NCBI RefSeq assembly: GCF_018812025.1
Contig: NC_063063.1
Span: 1,356,001-1,420,000 of the forward strand
From: Megalobrama amblycephala
Taxonomy: Eukaryota > Chordata > Actinopteri > Cypriniformes > Xenocyprididae
DNA length: 64,000 bases
Direction: 5' to 3'
Of this stretch, positions 22,381-42,600 are shown piece after piece. Below the pieces are notes generated by a model that saw nothing but the letters and a program-made list of their open reading frames with translations, was not told the DNA's origin and did no database searches. Each line of letters begins with the position of its first letter. Within the stretch, counting starts at the first letter, position 1. Both the position numbers and the translations under genes were made by a program.

Positions 22381-23092
22381 TTAAAGGGTTAGTTCACCCA
22401 AAAATTAAAATAATGTCATTTATTACTCACCCTCAAGACCTTCGTTCATCTTCAGAACACAAATTAAGATATTTTTGATGAATTACAAGTGAGGCCTGCA
22501 TTCACAGCAATGACATTTCCTCTCTCAAGATCCATTAATGTACTAAAAACATATTTAAATCAGTTCATGTGAGTACAGTGGTTCAATATTAATATTATAA
22601 AGCCACGAGAATATTTTTGGAGCGCCAAAAACACAAAATAACGACTTATATAGTGATGGCTGATTTCAAAACACTGCTTTATGAAGCTTCGGAGCGTTAT
22701 GAATCTTTTGTGTCGAATCATGATTCAGATCGCGTGTCAAACTGCTGAAATCACGTGACTTTGGCGCTCCGAACCGCTGATTCAACACGAAAGATTTGAA
22801 ATCGGCCATCACTATATAAGCCGTTATTTTGTTTTTTTGGCGCACCAAAAATATTCTCAATGCTTTATAATATTAATATGTAACCACTGTACTCACATTA
22901 ACTGATTTAAATATGTTTTTAGTACATTAATGGAGCTTGAGAGAGGAAATATCATTGCTGTGAATGCAGGCCTCACTTGTAATTCATCAAAAATATCTTA
23001 ATTTGTGTTCTGAAGATGAACGAAGGTCTTACGGGTGTTAGGGTGAGTAATTAATGACATTATTTTCATTTTTGGGTGAACTAACCCTTTAA
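22381..23092. mobile_element. Fold-back MITE, TTAAAGGGTTAGTTCACCC ends
   Basis: Two arms of about 300 bp, 22381-22680 and about 22795-23092, are close reverse complements (ends TTAAAGGGTTAGTTCACCC and GGGTGAACTAACCCTTTAA). Shared internal words include TTCATCTTCAGAACACAAAT. It can form a long hairpin. Confidence 0.85.
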
Positions 23093-23475
23093 CGCAGACA
23101 GGAATGCTAATACTGCGAATGGTTAGCTTTGTACAAGACCATCTAAATCCCGTTTCTTTGACACGCTTCCTTTACGACACCAAGAAACACTTCCTTACGG
23201 TATGTCAACAATTACACTGTACCACTAAAACTTCTCATATAAACAATATGAAATGGAATATTACATCTCTCTGGGCGCGCGAGCCCGCGAAAAACAATCT
23301 ACCTCACGGTTTCCCTCCGACTAGCCAATGGTTCGTATACATGAGATGTGCATTAGAACTTCATGGACGCCTGTCACCGAAACTGTGAGAGAAGTACAAT
23401 ATATTTTCCAAGAGGCTGATTAAAAATATTGTAGTTTGAGTGGGTTTGGGTGCCGGGAATCGTCATGGCTTTCAC

Positions 23476-31895
<8,420 letters not shown>

Positions 31896-32436
31896 TTGTG
31901 GAGAGGCAGGTTGCTTCACTTTACAGGCGTAAATGTGTTTTATTATGACACAGCTCCCACTTAACCCGAGAAATGATAGATATGTGCACAAATACGGTCA
32001 CTGCCCTCTTTGCAGCAGCGGTTCTGACAGCGAACCTCACCGAGACGCTCCGGAAAAAGCCGAAGAGATTTAAAGGGACAGGAGCCCACACAGCGTTGAG
32101 TCATCGCCTCTGTCACGTGCAGCTACTAAATACTGTGCAGTACGCACTATTTACTGCATACCAGTTTATATGTACATTTATGCAATTTGCAGACGTTTTT
32201 ATCCAAAGCGACTCAAGGTAGAAATTTTATCAGTTCATGTATTGCCTGTGAAGCGAATATTTTAAACAGCGGTATGCTAGATGTTTGTCACATGACCTTA
32301 TGCATGAGTCGTTACACTGGAAATAATGTAATTATGCATTTTTTTCATGCAGGTTTGTGTTGTTTAATTGTTTTAACACATTCAAATGGAAATATTTCCT
32401 TGTAGTACAGTACTGGTGTATTTTTATACTGAAATA

Positions 32437-33215
32437 TTAAAGGATTAGTTCACTTCAGAATGAAAATTTCCTGATAATTTACTCACCCCCATGTCATCCA
32501 AGATGTTCATGTCTTTCTTTCTTCAGTGGAAAAGAAATTAAGGAAAACATTCCAGGATTTTTCTCCATATAGTGGACTTCACTGGGGTTCAACGGGTTGA
32601 AGGTCCAAATGTCAGTTTCAGTGCAGCTTCAAAGAGCTCTACATGATCCCAGACGAGGAATAAGAGTCTTATCTAGAGAAACCATCAGACATTTTCTAAA
32701 AAAAATAAAAAATACATACTTTTTAACCACAAATGCTCGTCTTGCACTGCTCTGTGATGCGCCACGCATGACGTAATCATGTTGGAAAGGTCACTAAATC
32801 TAACCCAACTTCAAAATCGTCCGACATCATTGTTTTACCTTTTTTTTAACTTAGTCTTTGCATGTTTGCTTTGTAAACGCTGGATCGGTACTTCCGCCTA
32901 TGTCACGCATGACCTTTCCAACATGATTACGTAATGCGTGGAGCATCACAGAGCAGTGCAAGACGAGCATTTGTGGTTAAAAAGTATATAATGTTTATGG
33001 TTTCTCTAGATAAGACTCTTATTCCTCGTCTGGGATCATGTAGAGCTCTTTGAAGCTGCACTGAAACTGACATTTGGACCTTCAACCCGTTGAACCCCAG
33101 TGAAGTCCACTATATGGAGAAAAATCCTGGAATGTTTTCCTCAAAAACTGAAGAAAGAAACACATGAACATCTTGAAGGACATGGGGGTGAGTAAATTGT
33201 GAACTAATCCTTTAA
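32437..33215. mobile_element. Fold-back MITE between rac3 and lrrc45
   Basis: Arms of about 270 bp, 32437-32715 and about 32945-33215, are reverse complements (TTAAAGGATTAGTTCAC and GTGAACTAATCCTTTAA). Internal words such as CATTCCAGGATTTTTCTCC are shared with the truncated copy at about 51437-52022. Confidence 0.85.
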
Positions 33216-33270
33216 GAATGAACATTAATCCATTATAAACTGTACAAACAGCTTAATCAAAAACACACAC

Positions 33271-33276
33271 TTTATT
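33271..33276 (-). terminator. Candidate lrrc45 polyadenylation signal
   Basis: TTTATT on the plus strand reads AATAAA on the minus strand, about 370 bp after the lrrc45 stop and just before the hairpin element, which fits a short 3' UTR. Confidence 0.45.
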
Positions 33277-33645
33277 TAATAACCAACAGACATTACAAAA
33301 GCACTTCAAAAGTAGAAAACATTTTAAAATATACAATTTGTAAGTGCCATAAGAGCTTTTGATGGACAATATGGCACATTGGGGATTTTTAAAAGACAGA
33401 TATATGAAAGGCAGAAGTAAATATTCATAAAAACAGTGAAATTTTCTAAATAGAAAAATTTAGTTCCCTGATTATTCACTAAAGCAAACTCCCAAACCAA
33501 ATACAGGACAAGAATGCATACCAATATTTTGTTATATCATTTTTGTTCTAATTCATGAAAACATGCCACTCAGCATCATATGCAGTAGATTTATGATGCA
33601 TAGCATAAAAGCACCCTGCTGGAACTGATGGAAAGTCCGGGAAAA

Positions 33646-36600
33646 TCACTTTTTAGGGCTGAAGTGTGCAAGAGGCGAGCCCTGGACGTAAGTGAGAATG
33701 GCGTTCTGCAGGAAGCTGGCTCTCTGCGCCTCGTCCTCACGTATCCGCTGGATCTCTCCCTCTCTGATGCGCAGCCGCTCGAGCAGAGAGGAGATCTCGC
33801 TCTCTTTGTCCAGAAGGGCCTCTCTGTGGGTGGTGCTGAGAACTGATCCAAAACACAAACACAGACTCCATGAGCCGTCAGCCTGCAACAGGCATCAGGT
33901 TACATAACAGAACGAAAACAAGTCTTGCATTTAGTCTTCACTATGTGAATTAGTTACTTTTATAAAACTTGCTGAATATATATTATTCACCCTTCATCTC
34001 TCTCTCCAGAGCAGCAATCTTCTCTTTAAGGCCGCCCTGTGCCGTCCTCTCAGCCTGCAGGTGACCAATCTGCTCCTGCAGCTCCACCCGCACTCGGGTC
34101 ACTTCTGACACTTTCTCCTGCTCTTTACCTGCAAGATCCTGTGGTCACAGAGGTCATTTACATTCATTCATTTAAATGTGTTTTATTAAATCAGGATTAT
34201 TATTGTTAAAGGTGCAGTATGTAATAATTCTGTCCACTAGAGGTCGCTAGAGGCCTATTCAAAACAAAGGCGTAGCTTGATGACGCCAAGTTTGAACATA
34301 GAGAATAGGGTGCAAAACAATAGGGATTGGACTTGTGAAGAAATCATGTTCATGGATGCGATTATTAACTTTAAGCTGGAGCTGGAGCGATTGATCAACA
34401 CACGCCTCACGAGCAGCGGGACTTTTATTATGTCACAGTCGCCGATGCCTCATGAGTATGAGGTAACGCAGCTCTGTTTATCATATTAGATACATTTGAG
34501 AGTGTTGAAAATGTGCTGATAAATTGATAAGTTGACATTCATTTTAAAACGTATTGTATGATGGAGAAAGAAGACTAAACGTGTTGAGCTATATAACAAT
34601 AATTAGTATTTTGTCTATAAATATATCAAAACATTTGTTCCCTTGTCTATTTAAACGTGTAATGTATTAAAGCGTCTTTGGTGTTTCCATGGTTTCTACA
34701 AAATAAAGCCGGAAACCGAGGGTAACGCTGGTATGACGCCATTGACAGGCGGCGACTCGCGCGTTAAAATTACAAATAGTTGGAAACATTTGGGATATTG
34801 TAAGTACTCAAGTGAACAAAATATATAACACTGACTTAGTGGCTTTTGGATATTTTACTGCAAAAATCTTACATATTGCACCTTTCACTAAAATGAAAAG
34901 CATAAAAACAATTTCTTGAAATAAACAATAACATAACTTAAAAAAAACAGCTGAAGTACTAAAATAACTAAAGGGATAGTTCACCCACAAATGAAAATTA
35001 TCCCATGATTTACTCACACTCAAGCCATCCTAGGTGTATATGACTATCTTCTTTCAGTGAAACACAATCGGAGTTATATTAAAAAATATTCTGGCTCTTC
35101 CGAGCGTGAATGGGAGCTGAGATTTGAATTTGAAACCCCAAAAAATGCATCAATCCATCATAAAAATAATCCATACGACTCCAGAGGGTTAATAAAGACC
35201 TTCTGAAGTGAAGCGATGGGTTTTTGTATGAAAAATATCCATATTTAAATCTTAATAGACAAGAATCACTAGCTTGCGGTAATGGCGTATGATGTAGGAT
35301 GGATGATTATCGTAAGCTCAGGTGAGAGACAGCGACTCTCACATTTCAAACATACAGTGCTTGGCAACAAACTCAAGCTCCACCCACAATTCTCTTTAAA
35401 GGTGCCGTAGAACGTGTTTTCACAAGATGTAATATAAGTCTAAGGTGTCCCCTGAATGTGTCTGTGAAGTTTCAGCTCAAAATACCCCATAGATTTTTTT
35501 TGTATTCATTTTTTTAACTGCCTATTTTGGGGCATCATTAAATATGCGCCGATTTAGGCTGCGGCCCCTTTAAATTCTCGTGCTCTCCGCCCCCGGAGCT
35601 CGCGCTTGCCTTTAACAGCATAAACAAAGTTCACACAGCTAATATAACCCTCAAAATGGATCTTTACAAAGTGTTCCTCATGCAGCATGTCTAATCGCGT
35701 AAGTATGGTATTTATTTGGATGTTTACATTTGATTCTGAATGAGTTTGATAGTGCTCCGTGGCTAAAGCTAACATTACACACTGTTGGAGAGATTTAGAA
35801 AGAATGAAGTTGTGTTTATGAATTATACAGACTGCAAGTGTTTAATAATGAAAATAGCGACGGCTCTTGTCTCCGTGAATACAGTAAGAAACGATGGTAA
35901 CTTTAACCACATTTAACAGTACATTAGCAACATGCTAACGAAACATTTAGAAAGACAGTTTACAAATATCACTAAAAATATCATGTAATCATGGATCATG
36001 TCAGTTATTATTGCTCCATCTGCCATTTTTCACTGTTGTTCTTGCTTGCTTACCTAGTCTGATGATTCAGCTGTGCACAGATCCAGACGTTAATACTGGC
36101 TGCCCTTGTCTAATGCCTTGAACATGAGCTGGCATATGCAAATATTGGGGGCGTACATATTAATGATCCCGACTGTTACGTAACAGTCAGTGTTATGTTG
36201 AGATTCGCCTGTTCTTCGGAGGTCTTTTAAACAAATGAGATTTATATAAGAAGGAGGAAACAATGGAGTTTGAGACTCACTGTATGTCTTTTCCATGTAC
36301 TGAACTTGTTATTCAACTATACCAAGGTAAATTCAATTTTTAATTCTAGGGCACCTTTAAAAATTCTCATTTTACACTTCTAATTTGTTAGCGGTGTTTT
36401 GTTTTGCTCTCCTCTGCGCTTCCGTGTTCGTCAGTATGTCGGGCCAAAGTTCACTCTTCCACAGGAATCAACGCGCATACGGAAACTACTGATTCTAGTT
36501 TATAAAGTTTTAAATATGGATATTTTTCTTACAAAACTGATCGCTTCACTTCAGAAGGCCTTCATTAACCCCCTGGAGCTGTATGGATTATTTTTATGAT

Positions 36601-39600
36601 GGATCGATGCATTTTTTTTGGGCTTCAAAATCTCAGCCCCCATTCACTCCCATTATAAAGCTTGGAAAAGCCAGGATATTTTTTAATATAACTCCGATTG
36701 TGTTCGTCTGAAAGAAGACAGTCATATACACCTAGGATGGCTTGAGGGTGAGAAAATCATAGGATAAATTAAATTTTTTCTGTGAACTATCCCTTTAAAG
36801 GTAGGGTAAGCAATGTTTTTCATAAACACTTTTTGTTATACTGGTTAAAACTCTCTTCACATCCTGCCAGCAGTCAATAATAGAAGTGGTCTAAATATTT
36901 AAAAAATGTATATATATCTTCTGTGGAAGTTTCAGGACCAAAAATTGTTCGTCCAATCATTGCATTCAGTCCTACTTGCCTGTCAGCTTATGTATGTATT
37001 TGCATACTTCCCGCGGTTAGATCGGCACATTACACGCATTTTCCACACAGGACAGCAGTCCTGACTGGATATCTTTCCAAATCGTCTCTCTCTATCATTT
37101 TCGTCTCGTTTTTATTCGTTGATGAAAATTAGAGTAGATTTTAGTCATAGTTTTAGTCATTCACAATGCATTTTTATTTAGTTGTCTCGTTTTAGTCCGT
37201 GAATAAAATGTTGTTGACGAAAATTATTCGTCAACGAAATTAGCACTGCATAAAATGTTTTAAACAAAATGCATTAAAGCTAAAACAACTAAAAATAAAG
37301 ATATTTTTATTTTATATCTGGAACTCTACAACTTAATTATTTACATTTTAATTATAATGATTTTATTGATTTTAATCTATGGACACTCAATTTCTGCAGT
37401 AAATAATAAATGAATTAATGTGCACAGTGGGGGACCTTGCAGTCCAACAGGTTGAGAAGCAGCGCTGCGTCTCTCCACCGGAGGCAGTACCTGCTGTAGC
37501 TCCTCTATCCTGCGGCGGAGCGAGTCCATCTCGATGCTTTGCTGGCCCACTCTGGCGTGAAGCTCAGCGAGGGTTTGTTTCTGCTGGGTGCAGTGGTTCT
37601 GCGATTCGTCCCGGGACTGACGAACCGCTCGCAGTTTCTCCTCCAGGCTGGTCAGGTGCTGCTGCTGCAGAGGGAACATGATATCTTGTGGTTCTGATGG
37701 ACGATACCGATAATGTGGTACCGATTCAAGAAGCATTTGCATACCTCCTCCAGTCGCACTTGGGCGCGCACTTTCCCAAGCTCCTCCTCAGCTTGAGCTC
37801 TCTCAGTCACTAGAGCCGCTTTCGTCCTGCTGACCTCCTGCATGCAAGAGACAAACTGAGTCAAGTGCAAATGTGATTCTTCATTGTCAATCTTCTTAAA
37901 GGGTTAGTTCACGCAAAAATGAAAATTGTCAACATTTACTCGCCCTCAAGTTGTTCGAAACCTGTATGAATTTCTTTGTTCTGCTGAACACAAAGAAAGA
38001 TATTTAGAAGAATGTCAGTAACCAAGTAAAAAAATAAATAATACTATGGGAGTCAATGGGGGACAAGATCTGTTTGGTTACTGACATTCACTCTTTCAGA
38101 TATCTTCCTTTGTGTTCAGCAGAACAAAGAATCAGTAAGAATAAGGGGTGGGCGATCTGGCGAATTTTTAAATCGTGATCGATCTTGAAGACGTCCATGA
38201 TCTACTTTTAAAGCGAATTATAGAGATCGTGATCTTTTATGTCCTCGTAATAATGTTAAAATACAGTAATGACTGCCTACTAGATGCTGACTGGCCAAAT
38301 TATATCATGTGTCTCTATCATGTGTCTTTCATACGGAAGCTTGTTTCCCCCACAGAATAAAAAAAAAGGATAATTGCAGCTTTTTATCTCACAATTCTGA
38401 CTCTTTTTCTCAGAATTGTGTGATATAAAGTCGCAATTGCATGTTATATAGTCAGAATTGCATGATATACACTCGCAATTCTCCCTTTTTTTCTTGCAAT
38501 TGCACGAAAAAATTGACTTTATAGGATAAACTCGCAAAGAAAGAAAGTCAGAAGTGTGAGTTTATATCATGCAATTCTGACTTTATAACGCGCGATTGCA
38601 AGTAAAAAAAGTCCGAAGTGCGAGTTTATATCATGCAATTCTGACTTTATAACGTGAAATTGCAAGTAAAAAAAGTCCGAAGTGCGAGTTTATATCATTC
38701 AATTCTGACTTTATAACGCGCAATTGCAAGTAAAAAAAGTCCGAAGTGCGAGTTTATATCATGCAATTCTGACTTTATAACGCGCAATTGCAAGTAAAAA
38801 AAGTCCGAAGTGCGAGTTTATATCATGCAATTCTGACTTTATAACGTGAAATTGCAAGTAAAAAAAGTCCGAAGTGCGAGTTTATATCACGCAATTCTGA
38901 CTTTATAACGTGAAATTGCAAGTAAAAAAAGTCAGAAGTGTGAGTTTATATCATGCAATTCTGACTTTATAACGTGAAATTGCAAGTAAAAAAGCGAGTT
39001 TATATCACGCAATTCTGACTTTATAACGTGAAATTGCAAGTAAAAAAGCGAGTTTATATCACGCAATTCTGACTTTATAACGTGAAATTGCAAGTAAAAA
39101 AAGTCCGAAGTGCGAGTTTATATCATGCAATTCTGACTTTATAACGTGAAATTGCAAGTAAAAAAGCGAGTTTATATCACGCAATTCTGACTTTATAACG
39201 TGAAATTGCAAGTAAAAAAAGTCCGAAGTGCGAGTTTATATCATTCAATTATGACTTTATAACGTGAAATTGCAAGTAAAAAAGCGAGTTTATATCACGC
39301 AATTCTGACTTTATAACGTGAAATTGCAAGTAAAAAAAAGTCCGAAGTGCGAGTTTATATCATGCAATTCTGACTTTATAACGCGCAATTGCAAGTAAAA
39401 AAAGTCCGAAGTGCGAGTTTATATCACGCAATTCTGACTTTATAACGTGAAATTGCAAGTAAAAAAAGTCCGAAGTGCGAGTTTATATCATGCAATTCTG
39501 ACTATGTAACACGCAATTGCAAGTAAAAAAAGTCCGAAGTGCGAGTTTATATCACGCAATTCTGACTTTATAACGTGAAATTGCAAGTAAAAAAAGTCCG

Positions 39601-42600
39601 AAGTGCGAGTTTATATCATTCAATTCTGCCTTTATAACGCGCAATTGCAAGTAAAAAAAGTCCGAAGTGCGAGTTTATATCATTCAATTCTGCCTTTATA
39701 ACGCGCAATTGCAAGTAAAAAAAGACTGAAGTGCGAGTTTATATCACGCAATTCTGACTTTATAACGTGAAATTGCAAGTAAAAAAAGTCAGAAGTGCGC
39801 GTTTATATCATTCAATTCTGCCTTTATAACGCGCAATTGCAAGTAAAAAAAGTCCGAAGTGCGAGTTTATATCATGCAATTCTGACTTTATAACGTGAAA
39901 TTGCAAGTAAAAAAGCGAGTTTATATCACGCAATTCTGACTTTATAACGTGAAATTGCAAGTAAAAAAGCGAGTTTATATCATTCAATTCTGCCTTTATA
40001 ACGCGCAATTGCAAGTAAAAAAAGTCCGAAGTGCGAGTTTATATCATGCAATTCTGACTTTATAACGTGAAATTGCAAGTAAAAAAAAGTCAGAAGTGCG
40101 AGTTTATATCATGCAATTCTGACTTTATAACATGCAATTGCAAGAAAGAAAGTCCGAAGTGCGAGTTTATATCATGCAATTCTGACTTTATAACGTGAAA
40201 TTGCAAGTAAAAAAAGTCAGAAGTGCGAGTTTATATCATGCAATTCTGACTATGTAACACGCAATTGCAAGTAAAAAAAGTCAGAAGTGCGAGTTTATAT
40301 CATGCAATTCTGACTTTATAACATGCAATTGCAAGAAAGAAAGTCCGAAGTGCGAGTTTATATCATGCAATTCTGACTTTATAACGCGCGATTGCAAGTA
40401 AAAAAAGTCTGAAGTGCGAGTTTATATCATGCAATTCTGACTTTATAACGCGCGATTGCAAGTAAAAAAAGTCCAAAGTGAGAGTTTACATCATGCAATT
40501 CTGACTTTATAATGTGAAATTGCAAGAAATAAACTCGCACTTCTGATTTTCTATCATGCAATTCTGACTTTATAGCATGCAATTGCAAGAAAGAAAGTCC
40601 GAAGTGCGAGTTTATATCAAGCAATTCTGACTTTATAACGCGCAATTGCAAGAAAGAAAGTCCGAAGTGCGAGTTTATATCATGCAATTCTGACTTTATA
40701 ACGCGCAATTGCAAGAAAAAAAGTCCGAAGTGCGAGTTTATATCAAGCAATTCTGACTTTATAACGTGAAATTGCAAGAAAGAAAGTCCGAAGTGTGAGT
40801 TTATATCATACAATTCTGACTATATAACGGACAATTGCAAGTTAAAAAGTCAGAAGTGTGAGTTTATATTAAGCAATTCTGACTATATAACGGACAATTG
40901 CAAGAAAAAAAAGGTTAGAATTGTGTTTTTCACACACTTCTGACTTTTTTTCTCGCAATTGTGCGTTATAAAGTCAGAATTGCATGATATAAAGTCGCAA
41001 TTGAAAGTTATAAAGTCCAATTCTGAGGGAAAAAAAGATGGACTTTTTAATCATAAACTTTTGTTGGTCACGGAGCTTATTTATTTTTATTATCGAGGGA
41101 ACCAGGGTGACGCAAACTTTTGGATTGGACTACAAAAATACATCATATATTCTGTTAATCTTCAGGTTAGTTTTGGGAATAATCTTGTCTACTTCTTCTA
41201 ATTGGATCCGCTGTCCCTCAAGTTTGAGGATGCGCTCTTGAAGAGCTCTTTCACTCTCTTCCTGGTGTCTTGTCAGGTGATCCACCTGGAGAAAAACGAT
41301 AATATGTTCAACTAAAAATGCAAGCAAAACTCAAAGTAAAAAATCTCAAAAGTTTGACATCTTCACCTCCTTCTGTCGCAAACTGTCCATGTCTTCGAGT
41401 GCCTGCTTGGATCTTCTCTTCTCCATGTCCAGCCGTTCTAACGGAACAAAGAAAACATTCCAATTTCCTGAAATACAATCTATTGTAACTGAGTCGGAAG
41501 TGATGAGGCACCTTCAGTCTGGGCGAGCCGCAGCTTCAGTTCAGCGGTGGTGTTTGTGAGTTCCTGCTTCAGCTCAAAGATCTGATCCTGTTGTGTTTTA
41601 CATCTTCGTTCGCTCTCCTCCAGCTGTGAGGGTTAAACAAACTGGTTAAATCTCACACACCTGAGACGCTCCATCATGTGAAATGCTTCGTCTCCGTACC
41701 TTGTTCTTGAACTGGAGGTTCTTCTCTGACAGACTGTTCACCTCCTTCAGAAGCTTGGCTTCCCTCAGAGCACTATCCTACAGACCGAACAATATTACTT
41801 ACTATGAAATAATGCAAAGTTAAATGAGCTAGTTTTATATTAGTAACATAATAGTATTAGTGTTGAAAACAGTTTCTGAATACCTCCTGCTCTTTCTTGA
41901 TCTCTCTGGACTGTCTGTCTCTGAGCTCGGTTTTCTCCATTTTAACTCGAGTCAGCAGTTCACCCAGGTCATGAGTCTTCTGCTCCGACAGAGCTAGAGC
42001 CGCCTCCATCATCTGCAGTCTGAACAACAAAACACAGACTTTACTTTCGCCAAACATGCCAAAGTACAAAAAACAACTTGTTGCTTTGATTTTAGCCATT
42101 AACGTAAAACATGCATGGCAGGTTTAAAGGATGCCTACTTGGCTGTGAGAGAATTCACAGATGATTTCTGCTCGTTCAGAGCTTCTTGTAACTGCCCCAG
42201 ACGCATTGATGAATTTCTGCAAGAAATTTCATATGCTGTCATCATTCGATCATTGTTTACTCACCCAAAAGCTGGTTTGGCTCAACTTTAAGTGTCACTG
42301 ACCTGCTGCTTCTTCCCATCTCGTCTTTCTGTCTGTCAATGGTCTCCATGAGACTAAGAAACTTCAGGCCACATGGAGAGAAGGGCTGTTAGATGTCAAT
42401 CCACTCACAGTTTAACTGAATAATCCCAGCCACCCTCACCTGTCGGCCCTTCTCCTCCTTTAGGAGCTGGATCTCTTTGCTGAGCACTTGAGTCCTGCTC
42501 CGGCTCTCTCGAAGTGTGGACTGCCGGTCTGCGTTGTGGTTCATGGACTGCTCTGGGAAAGTGTAAACAAATTTGGATTTGTTCTTATAAAAAACAAAAA

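Larger units (their letters stand above)
20086..23475. other. Convergent spacer between dcxr and rac3
   Basis: Holds the dcxr 3' UTR (candidate ATTAAA at 20381-20386), the rac3 3' UTR and at least three mobile elements (20775-21186, about 21273-21620, 22381-23092). Both genes end here, and I see no further coding sequence. Confidence 0.6.
31896..33645. other. Spacer between the rac3 start and the lrrc45 end
   Basis: Should contain the rac3 5' UTR and promoter (31896 to about 32150) and the lrrc45 3' UTR (33645 down to about 33250). A fragment at 32165-32220 contains TTTGCAGACGTTTTTATCC and CAAAGCGACTC, a widespread teleost repeat core. The hairpin at 32437-33215 fills the middle. Confidence 0.55.

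Noticed and set aside
40427..40813. 128-residue minus-strand ORF with [17 protein letters not shown] repeats
   Set aside because: Translation of the 64-bp array; same for 39808-40014 and 54600-54860.
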